This document shows, one piece after another, positions 36,711-45,637 of a DNA stretch of 64,000 bases (position 1 is its first letter; each line of letters begins with the position of its first letter). The position numbers and the translations under genes were made by a program. The notes beneath the pieces are model-generated. The model was not told the DNA's origin, did not search any database, and was given only the letters and a program-made list of their open reading frames with translations. Source of the stretch: Bradyrhizobium yuanmingense (GTDB lineage: Bacteria > Pseudomonadota > Alphaproteobacteria > Rhizobiales > Xanthobacteraceae); assembly GCF_029167105.1 (NCBI RefSeq), contig NZ_JARFML010000031.1, forward strand, positions 26,903-90,902, read 5' to 3'.

Positions 36711-39035
36711 TTACCCCGCCGCCTTCGCGTCCCGGATCGCCTGCCAGATCTTCTGCGGCGTCAGCGGCGTATTCAGCTGGGTGATGCCGAGCTCGGCGAG
36801 CGCGTCCATCACACCGTTGGTGACGCAGGGCGGGCCACCGATGGCGCCGGATTCGCCGCAGCCCTTGGCGCCGAGCGGATTGGTGCGGCAGGGCGCGGAA
36901 TCGTCCAGCGTCACCACGATCGGCGGCACGTCATCGGCTCGCGGGATGCAGTAATCCTGGTAGCTCGCGGTGAGGAGCTGGCCGTCCGGATCGTAGGAGA
37001 CGCCCTCATACAGCGCCTGGCCGATGCCCTGCGCGACGCCGCCATGGATCTGGCCGGTGACCAGCATCGGGTTCACGGCAACGCCGACGTCGTCGACCGT
37101 GGTGTAGCGCACGACCTTGGAGACGCCGGTCTCGGGGTCGATCTCGACCTCACAGATATGCGTGCCGTTCGGCCAGCTGGGACCATCGACCTCGCCTTCG
37201 GAATCGACGCTGAGCCTGGCGCCGCTCTCCTTCTCGGCGAGATCGAACAGGCTGATGCGGCGGTCGGTGCCGACCACGGTGAGCATGCCGCCCTGATATT
37301 CGATGTCCTCGACCGAGGTCTCCAGCACGTTCGCTGCCTTCTCGCGCGCCTTCTGGATCAAGTCATTGGAGGAGACCGCGACCGCCGTGCCGCCGACGAA
37401 CAGCGAGCGCGAACCGACGCTGCCGAAGCCCATGGCGAGATCAGTGTCGCCCTGCACTACGTCGATCTTGTCCATGGGGATGCCGAGCGTGTCGGAGATC
37501 ATCTGGGTGTAGGTGGTCTGCAGCCCCTGCCCCATCGCCATGGTGCCGGAATGCAGCACGACGCGCCCTTGCGAGGTCGCGTGCAGGCTGACCTTCTCGG
37601 TGTGGGCGCGGCCGCCGGTCCACTCGATGTAGGAGGTGAGTCCGCGGCCGTAGAGCAGGCCCTTCTTCTTCGCCGCCTTCTTGCGCGCTGCAAAGCCGTC
37701 CCAGTCAGCGAGCTTCACGGCGCGGTCGAGCATGTGCGCGAAGGCGCCGGAATCGTAGACCTGCCCGGCCGCATTGGTGTAGGGCAGCTGTGCCGGCTTG
37801 ATGTAGTTGACTTTGCGGATCGCGCGCGGATCCATGCCGATTTTTCGCGCAGCAGCGTCGAAGAGGCGCTCGACGATGAACACCGCTTCGGGACGGCCGG
37901 CGCCGCGATAGGCTCCGACCGGCGCGGTGTGGGTCATCACCGACATCACCTCGAAATGCACCAGCGGCAGGTCGTAGACACCGGTCTGCACGAACGGCCC
38001 CAGCACCAGCGGGATGATGTTCGCCGCTCCGGAAGAATAGGCGCCGGTGCAGCCGATCGACTTGACGCGATAGGCCAGCACCTTGCCCTTCTCATCCAGC
38101 GCGAAGGACGCCCTGGAGGTGAGATCGCGGCCGTGGGTACCGCCGACAAACTCGTCAGTGCGGTCGCCGCGCCAGCGGATCTTCTTGTTCAGCTTGGTCG
38201 CGGCATAGGCGACGATGCCGTCCTCGGGATAGAGATTGGTCTTCTGGCCGAAGCCGCCGCCGATGTCGCCGACCAGCACGCGGACGCTGTCCTTGGGCCG
38301 CTTCAGCACGGCTTCCGCCAGCACGTCGCGGGTCGAGGCCGGCGTCTGCGACTGCACATGCAGAAGGAGACGTCCGGACTTCTTGTCGATCTCGGCAATG
38401 GTCGAGCGCGGCTCCATCGCGGACGGAACGAGACGCTGGCTGACGATATCGAGCTCGACGGTGTGCGCCGCCTTGGCAAAGGCCTCGTCCACCTTCGCGG
38501 CGTCGCCGTAAGACATCGCGCCGACGATGTTGTCGGGCGCCTCCGGCCACACCGCGGGCGCGCCTGATTTCACGGCCTCGACGGGATCGACCACCGCGGG
38601 CTGCACATCGTATTCGACCGCGATCGCCTCGGCCGCGCTCTGCGCCTCCACGCGCGAGGAGGCCACCACTGCGGCCACGGCCTCGCCGGCGTAGCGGACG
38701 ACCTCGTGGGCGAGCAGCCGGCGCGGCGGCACCGTCATCGGCTTGCCGTCCGGGCGCTTGAAGATGTTCAGCGTCGGGATGGTGCCGATATCGTCCCTGA
38801 CGAGGTCTGCGCCGGTGTAGATCGCGGTGACGCCGGGCATCGAAGCCGCGGCGCTGGTGTCGATCGAGACGATCTTGGCGTGGGCGTGCGGCGAGCGCCG
38901 CACGTGCAACCACAAGGCGCCGTCCGCCGGCTTGTCGTCGATGAACTGTCCCTTCCCGGTGAGCAGCCTCTGGTCTTCCAAACGCTTGACGGGCTGCCCC
39001 GCTCCGAAACGCAAATTGCCGGGAAGAATGTTCAT
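36711..39035 (-). CDS. Xanthine-oxidase-family molybdenum hydroxylase, large subunit (form II CoxL-like)
   Basis: Molybdopterin-binding subunit of 774 residues. The active-site loop is AYRGAGR (375-381), the form II signature, not the AYRCSFR of true CO dehydrogenase; GCGESGAIGGP near the C-terminus holds the catalytic Glu. GDIGGGFGQKTNLYPED and the QSQTPASTRD segment contact the cofactor. Normally a FAD subunit and a 2Fe-2S subunit are encoded beside it; neither is present here. The substrate is unknown; form II enzymes oxidise various heterocycles or aldehydes. Confidence 0.88.
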   Translation of the reverse strand: MNILPGNLRFGAGQPVKRLEDQRLLTGKGQFIDDKPADGALWLHVRRSPHAHAKIVSIDTSAAASMPGVTAIYTGADLVRDDIGTIPTLNIFKRPDGKPMTVPPRRLLAHEVVRYAGEAVAAVVASSRVEAQSAAEAIAVEYDVQPAVVDPVEAVKSGAPAVWPEAPDNIVGAMSYGDAAKVDEAFAKAAHTVELDIVSQRLVPSAMEPRSTIAEIDKKSGRLLLHVQSQTPASTRDVLAEAVLKRPKDSVRVLVGDIGGGFGQKTNLYPEDGIVAYAATKLNKKIRWRGDRTDEFVGGTHGRDLTSRASFALDEKGKVLAYRVKSIGCTGAYSSGAANIIPLVLGPFVQTGVYDLPLVHFEVMSVMTHTAPVGAYRGAGRPEAVFIVERLFDAAARKIGMDPRAIRKVNYIKPAQLPYTNAAGQVYDSGAFAHMLDRAVKLADWDGFAARKKAAKKKGLLYGRGLTSYIEWTGGRAHTEKVSLHATSQGRVVLHSGTMAMGQGLQTTYTQMISDTLGIPMDKIDVVQGDTDLAMGFGSVGSRSLFVGGTAVAVSSNDLIQKAREKAANVLETSVEDIEYQGGMLTVVGTDRRISLFDLAEKESGARLSVDSEGEVDGPSWPNGTHICEVEIDPETGVSKVVRYTTVDDVGVAVNPMLVTGQIHGGVAQGIGQALYEGVSYDPDGQLLTASYQDYCIPRADDVPPIVVTLDDSAPCRTNPLGAKGCGESGAIGGPPCVTNGVMDALAELGITQLNTPLTPQKIWQAIRDAKAAG

Positions 39036-39161
39036 TCCGCTGTATCCTCGAGATCGGGAAAAACGACGGCGGCGGTTTTAACCGATTTTGCGCGCCAGAC
39101 AACCGAGCCCCGGCGCATCTGCAATGCGCGTCAGAACCCCTTGCCAGCGCGGACTGGCCGG

Positions 39162-40280
39162 CTAGGACCTGTCGATATCGACAATGCTCACATTCACGTC
39201 ACGGGTGTCCGAGCCGCGTTTGACCGTGAGCCGAACGGTCTTCCCGGCCCCGGCCTGCTCCAGCGCATCGGTCAGATCGGAGAGGCGGCGCACCGGCTTG
39301 CCTTCGGCCGCGGTAATGATGTCTCCGACCGCGCCGGTCGAAAAATTGACGCCGCGAATGCCCGCGCGCTCGGCAGGGCTGCCGGGGGCCGTGCGCACCA
39401 CGATCACCCCCTCGACGCCAAGCCGCGTCATGACGTCCTCGCCGGCGGCCACGATGCCGATGCCCGGTGTCGGCACGCGGCCGTTGCGGATGAGCTCAGG
39501 AACGATCCGGTTCACGACATCGACCGGCACCGCGAAGCCGATGCCGGCGTTCGATCCGGACGGCGATATGATCGCGGTCGTGACGCCGATCAGCCGGCCG
39601 GCGGAATCCAGCAATGGCCCGCCCGAATTGCCAGGGTTGATCGCGGCATCGGTCTGGATGACGTTGGCGATCTCCCGGCCGCCATGGGTCGGGAGCCGGC
39701 GCTTGAGCGCGCTGATGATGCCAGAGGTCATCGACTGATCCAGCCCGAAAGGATTGCCGATCGCGAATGCGGATTGCCCGACCTTCAGGTCATTCGAACT
39801 GCCCAGCGCAATCGGAGCCGGAAGCTGGCGCACGCTGCGGATGCGCAGCACCGCGAGATCGTAATTGGGCGCCGTGCCGACGAGGTCCACCTGGGCCACT
39901 TCTCCCGAGGCAAAGCGCACGGCGATCTCGCCGCTACTAGCGACGACATGATTGTTCGTCACCAGGTGACCGTCGCGGTCCCAGACAAATCCCGTGCCGG
40001 AAGCGCCGCCACCGCCCTGGCTCTCCTCGCCCATGAGGGGACTTGCGAGGGGACTTGCCGCCGACCTGACCGCAACCTGAACGACCGACGGCGATACGCG
40101 CTCGAAGATGTCGATGGTCGCCTTCTCGCCGTCCGACAGCGGACCGCGCTGCTCGACGGCACGTGCGGAGGGCGCCGCCCATGGGACATACGAGATCGGG
40201 CCATGCAGGATCTTCGCGGCCGTGACGGCGAGCAGCAGGGCGGCGAAGGCTGCAGCGGCAATCGCATAGCGACGATTCAT
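39162..40280 (-). CDS. HtrA-like serine protease with PDZ domain, membrane-anchored
   Basis: S1C protease of 372 residues. An N-terminal signal anchor (YAIAAAAFAALLLAVTAAKI) leads to the catalytic domain with His111 (TNNHVV), Asp141 (NYDLAVL) and Ser219 (NPGNSGGPLL), followed by one PDZ domain (about 275-365). All three catalytic residues are intact, unlike the paralog at 42540-43406. The ATG at 40280 starts the signal anchor; the open frame extends upstream. Role: periplasmic protein quality control or regulated proteolysis of the DegS/DegP kind. Confidence 0.9.
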   Translation of the reverse strand: MNRRYAIAAAAFAALLLAVTAAKILHGPISYVPWAAPSARAVEQRGPLSDGEKATIDIFERVSPSVVQVAVRSAASPLASPLMGEESQGGGGASGTGFVWDRDGHLVTNNHVVASSGEIAVRFASGEVAQVDLVGTAPNYDLAVLRIRSVRQLPAPIALGSSNDLKVGQSAFAIGNPFGLDQSMTSGIISALKRRLPTHGGREIANVIQTDAAINPGNSGGPLLDSAGRLIGVTTAIISPSGSNAGIGFAVPVDVVNRIVPELIRNGRVPTPGIGIVAAGEDVMTRLGVEGVIVVRTAPGSPAERAGIRGVNFSTGAVGDIITAAEGKPVRRLSDLTDALEQAGAGKTVRLTVKRGSDTRDVNVSIVDIDRS

Positions 40281-40443
40281 TGGGTGATCACCGTGTCTTG
40301 TGCTGAATGCGGGCTCTGAGATGCACATGCGTGGGCGACAGAGGCCGCTCACGCGGCAACGTCGCAAACGCAAGGAAGTTTCTTGGCTGCGCAGGTGGGG
40401 GCTCTTTTTGGCTCCCGCACGGGGCATATTGCCGCGTGGCGAG

Positions 40444-41319
40444 CTATTCCAGCTCGCGCAGCGCCGTTTCCACGATTTTGCGCGCCTCGGCGGTCAGCGG
40501 TGCCTGCGGCGGGACGGGGTCGCCGACGTCGTAGCCCTGGATCGCAAGGCCGGCCTTGATGCAGGCCGCGAGGTTGAAGCGGGCGAAGGCTTCGTTGATG
40601 CGCCACAGCCGGCGCTGCTGCGCCATGGCCTCGTCCCAGCGGCCGGCCGTGCAGAGGTCGTAGAGCATCACGCTCTGGCGCGGGATGATGCAGGCAGGTC
40701 CCGCCATCCAGCCGCGGCCGCCGATCAGCATCACCGCGGCCGGAATGTGGGCGGAGGCGGAGAACACGCGCAAGGCGTCGCCGCAGCGGTTCATGATCGA
40801 GAGCAGGCGGCCGGTGTTGGTCGAGGCATCCTTGATGTAGCCGATGCGCGGATGCTCGGCGAGGCGCGCGATGACGTCGAGGCTGAGATCGGAGCGCTGG
40901 AATTGCGGATTGGTGTAGATGACGACGGGAATGTCCACGGCATCGGCGATGGCGCGGAAGTAGGATTCGACCTGCGCATCGGCCAGCGGAAAATACGCCT
41001 CCAGAATCGCAAGGATGCCGTCGGCCCCACACTTCTGACAGGCTTTCGCCTGCGCCACCGCATCCGCCGTCGCGGTCGAAGCGACGCCGGCAACGACAGG
41101 CACGCGGCCCTGCGCGGCCTCAATCGTGGTCTGCACGACCGCAATGCGTTGCGCGGCATTGAGGTAGGCGAATTCGCCGGTCGAGCCCAGCGGCGTCAGC
41201 CCGTGCACGCCGGCGCCGATCAGGTCGTCGCAGAGTTTTGCCAGCACGTTGGTTCGCACCGTGCCATCGGCATCGACGGGCGAGACGAGGTACGGAAAGA
41301 CACCGTGGAATTCGGACAT
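40444..41319 (-). CDS. DapA/NAL family aldolase or dehydratase
   Basis: TIM-barrel aldolase of 291 residues. Lys163 in GYIKDAS forms the Schiff base; Tyr135 in VIYTNP is the conserved proton shuttle; GLTPLGSTGEFAYL binds the keto-acid carboxylate. The family covers dihydrodipicolinate synthase, N-acetylneuraminate lyase and sugar-acid aldolases. A standalone copy away from lysine genes suggests a catabolic aldolase. The start at 41319 (MSEFHG) fits the family. Confidence 0.88.
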   Translation of the reverse strand: MSEFHGVFPYLVSPVDADGTVRTNVLAKLCDDLIGAGVHGLTPLGSTGEFAYLNAAQRIAVVQTTIEAAQGRVPVVAGVASTATADAVAQAKACQKCGADGILAILEAYFPLADAQVESYFRAIADAVDIPVVIYTNPQFQRSDLSLDVIARLAEHPRIGYIKDASTNTGRLLSIMNRCGDALRVFSASAHIPAAVMLIGGRGWMAGPACIIPRQSVMLYDLCTAGRWDEAMAQQRRLWRINEAFARFNLAACIKAGLAIQGYDVGDPVPPQAPLTAEARKIVETALRELE

Positions 41320-41381
41320 GCGGCGCAGATCCCGGTCGATTGATTGCGGCTGACCGCTATTACCAATGCCGGCGCCGGCGA

Positions 41382-42347
41382 TCAAACCCTGAGCAGGCGC
41401 ACCCGCGTGCCCCAGGGATCGATCGCCTCCACCCCGTCCGCGAGCGCCGTGACTTTCCCACCGCCCTTGCGCAGGCGCTCTTCCTGTGCGGCGAGCAGCT
41501 CCGGCTTCGCCATCACCAGCGAGAACCAGGCAAGACCGGTCGTGGAATCGTCGCGCTGGCCGGCGCCCTGGCTCTGCCAGACGTTCATGCCGAGGTGGTG
41601 GTGATAGCGGCCCGACGCCAGGAACGCGGCGCCGTTGCGGCGACGGGTCGGATCGAGGCCGATCGTGCCGTGATAGAAGCTCTCGGCCTGGGCGAGATCG
41701 CCGACGCGCAGATGCATGTGGCCGATGCGCAGTCCATCCGGCGCCTTGGCATAGTCAGGGACGCGCGTATTGGTGAGCGACAACAGGTCGGGAATGTTGA
41801 GCTCGTCGGTCGCCATCTTCACGCTGCCCTCGCTCCATTGCCATTGCGAGGGGTCGCGGTCGGCATAGACCTCGATGCCGTTGCCTTCGGGGTCGTCGAG
41901 ATAGACGGATTCGGACACGAGATGATCGGCGAAGCCCGACAACGGCACGCGGTGCGAGGCGGCATGAACCAGCCAGCGCGCCAGGTCCTTGCGCGTCGGC
42001 ATCAGGAAGGCGGTGTGGTAGAGGCCGGCGGCGTTGCGCGGCTCGATTGCGGCATCGGGCCTGGCCTCCAGCACCAGCAGCGTGAGGCCTGAGGTGCCGA
42101 GCTTGGCTGTGGCCGCCGAGCGCTCCATCACGGTGAGCCCGATCACGTCGCGGTAATAATCTGCGACTTTGTCGAGATTCTTCACCCGCAGCGTCACCAT
42201 GCCGACCCGCATCGGCGTACGGCTGGCAAAGGTCGGGCCGCCGCCCTGCGCTGTGCCCTCGGCACGGGCCGCGGCTGCGGCGGCCATGGCGAGCGAGGTG
42301 GCGCCGGCGAGCTGCAGCAGGGTGCGGCGGGTCAAGTCGATGGTCAT
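41382..42347 (-). CDS. TAT-exported VOC (glyoxalase/extradiol dioxygenase-like) protein
   Basis: Protein of 321 residues with a twin-arginine signal (DLTRRTLLQLAGATSLA) and two VOC modules, about 45-160 and 205-320, like CatE-type catechol 2,3-dioxygenases. The second module has IGHMHLRVGDL and YHHHLGMNVW, so two His metal ligands are visible; the first begins VGMVTLRV with no His. Export of a dioxygenase-like VOC protein is unusual. It lies 62 bp upstream of the DapA-family gene on the same strand; together they might process an exported or imported compound. Substrate unknown. Confidence 0.82.
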   Translation of the reverse strand: MTIDLTRRTLLQLAGATSLAMAAAAAARAEGTAQGGGPTFASRTPMRVGMVTLRVKNLDKVADYYRDVIGLTVMERSAATAKLGTSGLTLLVLEARPDAAIEPRNAAGLYHTAFLMPTRKDLARWLVHAASHRVPLSGFADHLVSESVYLDDPEGNGIEVYADRDPSQWQWSEGSVKMATDELNIPDLLSLTNTRVPDYAKAPDGLRIGHMHLRVGDLAQAESFYHGTIGLDPTRRRNGAAFLASGRYHHHLGMNVWQSQGAGQRDDSTTGLAWFSLVMAKPELLAAQEERLRKGGGKVTALADGVEAIDPWGTRVRLLRV

Positions 42348-42539
42348 CAGTCAGGGCTCGCTGGAAATCCTCGAGGCCATATGGCCCAATTTTAGGATTG
42401 CTACACGTTCCCGTGAGGCGCTCCCAATCACATGTTCGTCGGCCGTGGTCTTGACGAGGCCGTCCTGGTCCTGGCCACCCGGCCAGTTTCGCAATCGCGC
42501 GCGGCATCCCAGATTGAGGACAACTTACAGGAGCCCGCC

Positions 42540-43406
42540 ATGACTGATCCTAGTCCCCTGTCCTCACTGTCGTCCGCGCTCGCGGAGGTGGTGGCGCGCA
42601 CCGCGCCGTCCGTCGTCTCCGTGCATTCGCATCGCGCTCGCGCAACCGGCTTCGTCTGGAAGAGCGGCCTGATCATCACCGCCGATGAGGCCCTCGCCGA
42701 CGAGGGCGAGGTCGAGATCGGCCTCGCCGACGGTCGTCGGGTCGCTGCCACGATCGCCGGCCGCGACCACACCACCGACATCGCGCTGCTGCGCGCTGAG
42801 GCCGCGGCCGCGCCGGTCAAGCTCGCAACCACAGTCCCGCCGCTGGGCGCATTGTCGGTCGTGGTCGCCACCAACCGGGAGACACCGAGTGCGGCGCTCG
42901 GGCTGGTGTCGGCGTCCGGCAAGGGCTGGCGCTCCTTGCGCGGCGGCGACATCGATGCGCGAATCGAACTCGATGTCCGCCTGCGCGGCAGCCAGCAGGG
43001 TGGGCTCGCGCTCGATGCATCGGGCGAAGCCTTCGGCATGGCCGTGCTCGGCCCGCGACGCGTGCTGGTGATCCCGACGGCGACGATCGAGCGTGTCGCG
43101 CCCCAGCTGGAGGCGCGCGGCCGCATCGCACGCGGTTATCTCGGCCTCGGGCTGCAGCCGGTGCGGCTCGACGACGGCATCGGCGCGATGGTGATGAATG
43201 TCGACAAGGCCGGGCCTTCGGCCGCGGCCGGCATCCGCCAGGGCGACGTGATCGTAGCGGTCAACGGCCAGAAGCTCTCGGGCGTGCGCGCACTGTCGCG
43301 AACGCTGGGACCGGCGAGCGTCGGCGCGGTGGTCGACCTCGCCGTGCACCGTGGCGGCGAGCCGGTCAGCTTCAAGGTCACGGTCGGCGAAAGGCCGGAG
43401 GCGTGA
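42540..43406 (+). CDS. HtrA-like protein with lost catalytic His and Ser (pseudo-protease) and a PDZ domain
   Basis: Protein of 288 residues with the S1C fold plus PDZ, no signal peptide. The conserved Asp80 remains in TTDIALLR, but the His position reads TADEAL (Glu50) and the Ser position reads SQQGGLALD (Gln153), so it cannot be a normal serine protease. The PDZ domain starts near residue 195 (GYLGLGLQPVRLDDG, then GIRQGDVIVAVNGQKL). It probably binds peptides or partners in the cytosol. Its stop overlaps the start of a LuxR-type gene by 4 bp (GTGA), so the two are translationally coupled. Confidence 0.87.
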   Translation: MTDPSPLSSLSSALAEVVARTAPSVVSVHSHRARATGFVWKSGLIITADEALADEGEVEIGLADGRRVAATIAGRDHTTDIALLRAEAAAAPVKLATTVPPLGALSVVVATNRETPSAALGLVSASGKGWRSLRGGDIDARIELDVRLRGSQQGGLALDASGEAFGMAVLGPRRVLVIPTATIERVAPQLEARGRIARGYLGLGLQPVRLDDGIGAMVMNVDKAGPSAAAGIRQGDVIVAVNGQKLSGVRALSRTLGPASVGAVVDLAVHRGGEPVSFKVTVGERPEA

Positions 43407-43774
43407 GCGAGGATAGGACGGCCGAGATCGTACTGTCGCTCGAGATCGACGATGCCGCCCTCGCCGATCGCCTGGCGGCCCTGCTCGGCAATGTGGCCGG
43501 GCTTCGCCTCGCCGCGCCCGGCGAGCATGCCGCCGCGACAATCATAGCCCGCGATCCGCGCATCAGCCCTGCGGACATCGCGCTGACGCAGCGCGAGCTC
43601 GACGTGCTGGCGCTGATGGCCGAGGGCGCCTCCAACAAGATGATCGCACGGCAGCTCGGCATCTCCGTGCACACCGTGAAATTCCATGTCGGCTCGCTGC
43701 TCGACAAGCTGGATGCGACCGGGCGCACGGATGCAGTGGCGCATGCGGCACGGCGCGGCGTGATCGAGCTTTGA
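43403..43774 (+). CDS. LuxR/NarL-type helix-turn-helix regulator coupled to the pseudo-protease
   Basis: Protein of 123 residues starting at GTG (43403). The C-terminal half is a LuxR helix-turn-helix: LTQRELDVLALMAEGASNKM and ISVHTVKFHVGSLLDKL. The N-terminal 50 residues resemble a remnant receiver or small sensory domain (EIVLSLEIDDAALADRLAAL) without a clear phosphoacceptor. Overlap with the upstream gene suggests the pair acts as a signalling unit: the PDZ protein may sense and the LuxR protein respond. Targets unknown. Confidence 0.85.
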   Translation: MSEDRTAEIVLSLEIDDAALADRLAALLGNVAGLRLAAPGEHAAATIIARDPRISPADIALTQRELDVLALMAEGASNKMIARQLGISVHTVKFHVGSLLDKLDATGRTDAVAHAARRGVIEL

Positions 43775-43786
43775 CGGCACCGCGCC

Positions 43787-44863
43787 TCACTTGGCCGAGG
43801 TCGGCAGGAAGCTGAGCTCGACCTTCAGGCCCGGGGAATTGTCGCGCAACGCGATCTCGGCGCCATGAAGCCGCGCGACCGCGGCGACGAGGCTGAGGCC
43901 GAGACCATTGCCCGGCGTGTAGCGGCTCTGCTCGAGCCGGTAGAAGCGCTTGAAGACATGCTCGCGCTGCTCGGCGGGAATGCCAGGACCGTCGTCGGCA
44001 ATCGAGATCACCGCACCGCCGTCGGCCCTGCGGCAGCTCACAATCACCCGCCCGCCCTTGCGGCCATGCTTGATCGCGTTGTCGACGAGATTGGCGATGG
44101 CGTCGAACAAGAGGTCGCGGTCGCCGGTGATCGCGACCTCGTGGTCACCATCGAGGCTGAGGCGCGTGGCAACTTGCTCGGCAGCGGCATCGTAGAGCTC
44201 GACCACCTCGGCGGCGATCTCGGAAAGATCAAGCACGCGGAAGGCGCCGGTGCGGGCGCGGGTCTCGATCTCCGAGATCCGGGTGATGGAGGCGAACATG
44301 CCGAGCACGGCATCGAGATCGGCGATGGTGTCGCCGATCAGCGCGGCATCCGTCTCACTGTTGCGCGGCGCGTGATAGGCCTTCTCCAGCCGGCCGCGCA
44401 TGCGCGTCAGCGGCGTGCGCAGATCGTGCGCGACGTTGTCGCTGACCTGCTTGACCTCGCCCATCAGCGTCTCGATGCGGTCGAGCATCTGGTTGAGGTT
44501 TTCAGCGACACGATCCCATTCGTCGTTGCTGCCGCGCAAGGGGATACGCTGGTCGAGGCCTGCGAGCATGATGGCGCGGCTGGTGGCGTTGATCTGCTCG
44601 ATCCGCCCCACGGTGCGTCGCGTCACCAGCACCGCCGCGAGCCCGGCGAGCACCAGCAGCAGCGCGGCAACGGCGGCCATCGCGAGCTCGATCATGCCGG
44701 TGAAGCCGTCATGATCGCCGACCGTGCCGAGCCGGCTCTCCACATAGGCCAAGGTGCCGAAATAGAGGTAAGCCATGATCGCCGCGACGATCAGCCCGAA
44801 CGCTGCGATCGCGATCAGCGCCAGGCGGAAGGTCGAGGACCGGAGTGTCTTAACCAGGAGCAC
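43787..44863 (-). CDS. Sensor histidine kinase with minimal periplasmic loop
   Basis: Class I kinase of 358 residues. TM1 at about 12-36 and TM2 at about 56-81 enclose only about 20 periplasmic residues (ESRLGTVGDHDGFTG), far shorter than typical sensors. HAMP follows, then the H box with His146 (SDNVAHDLRTPLTR), N box (NLVDNAIKHG), G1 (DDGPGIP) and G2 (GNGLGLSLV). The short loop suggests sensing in the membrane or through a partner. It overlaps the response regulator gene by 14 bp. Confidence 0.9.
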   Translation of the reverse strand: MLLVKTLRSSTFRLALIAIAAFGLIVAAIMAYLYFGTLAYVESRLGTVGDHDGFTGMIELAMAAVAALLLVLAGLAAVLVTRRTVGRIEQINATSRAIMLAGLDQRIPLRGSNDEWDRVAENLNQMLDRIETLMGEVKQVSDNVAHDLRTPLTRMRGRLEKAYHAPRNSETDAALIGDTIADLDAVLGMFASITRISEIETRARTGAFRVLDLSEIAAEVVELYDAAAEQVATRLSLDGDHEVAITGDRDLLFDAIANLVDNAIKHGRKGGRVIVSCRRADGGAVISIADDGPGIPAEQREHVFKRFYRLEQSRYTPGNGLGLSLVAAVARLHGAEIALRDNSPGLKVELSFLPTSAK

Positions 44864-45542
44864 GAAGGCAATATCCGATGCCGCGAATGGTATGGATCAG
44901 CGGATAGGCCTGGGCATCGTCGACCTTGCGGCGGACGCGCCCGACATAGACATCGATGATGTTGGTGGAGGGATCGAAATGCAGGTCCCAGACGTGCTGC
45001 AGCAGCATCGCGCGGGAGACGACGCGGCCCTCGTTGCGGACGAGATATTCGAGCAGCTGGAATTCGCGCGGCAGCAGCGGGATCTTGCGGCCGCGGCGGA
45101 AGGCGCTGCGGGCGATCAGGTCGACGGCGAGATCGCCGACGCGCAGCAGCGTTTCCTTGGCGATGGTCTCGCTGCGGCGGCCGAGTGCCTCGAGCCGCGC
45201 CAGCAATTCCGTGAAGGAGAACGGCTTGACGAGGTAGTCGTCGCCGCCGGCGCGCAGGCCGCGCACGCGGTCGTCGACTTCGCCAAGCGCAGAGATGATC
45301 AGGAAGGGGGCGGCAACGCCGTCGTCGCGCAGCTGGCGCATCACGCTGATGCCGTCGATATCGGGCAGCATGCGGTCGATGGTGATCACCGCATAGTCGC
45401 GCGCGGCGCCCTGGCTGAGGGCTTCGCGGCCATTGGCGGCGAGGTCGACGTCGTAGCCCGAAACCGTCAGTTCCTCGACGAGCTGGCCTGCGGTTTCCGG
45501 ATCGTCCTCGACGACCAGGATGCGACGGTGACCTCCGGTCAT
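44850..45542 (-). CDS. OmpR-family response regulator
   Basis: Response regulator of 230 residues. The receiver has the acidic pair in VVEDDPE, phosphoacceptor Asp56 (ITIDRMLPD) and Lys in DYLVKPFSF; the OmpR-type winged helix follows with LLPREFQLLEYLVRNEGRVV and TIRGIGYCL. The start is the ATG at 45542, preceded by a GGAGG-like stretch. It overlaps the kinase gene by 14 bp. The small Gly/His-rich secreted protein gene lies 95 bp upstream on the same strand, possibly part of the regulon or a co-transcribed accessory. Confidence 0.92.
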   Translation of the reverse strand: MTGGHRRILVVEDDPETAGQLVEELTVSGYDVDLAANGREALSQGAARDYAVITIDRMLPDIDGISVMRQLRDDGVAAPFLIISALGEVDDRVRGLRAGGDDYLVKPFSFTELLARLEALGRRSETIAKETLLRVGDLAVDLIARSAFRRGRKIPLLPREFQLLEYLVRNEGRVVSRAMLLQHVWDLHFDPSTNIIDVYVGRVRRKVDDAQAYPLIHTIRGIGYCLRAPG

Positions 45543-45637
45543 GCAGAACTCCGCGACAATCGCCACCAGACTATCCCGTTCCGGGGCTGGACGGAACCGC
45601 CCGGTGGCGATCGCGACAATGGTGCGGCACGGCGATG

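Noticed and set aside
36711..39035. Naming the molybdenum enzyme as carbon monoxide dehydrogenase
   Set aside because: The active-site loop is AYRGAGR, not the AYRCSFR with the Cu-binding Cys of true CO dehydrogenase.
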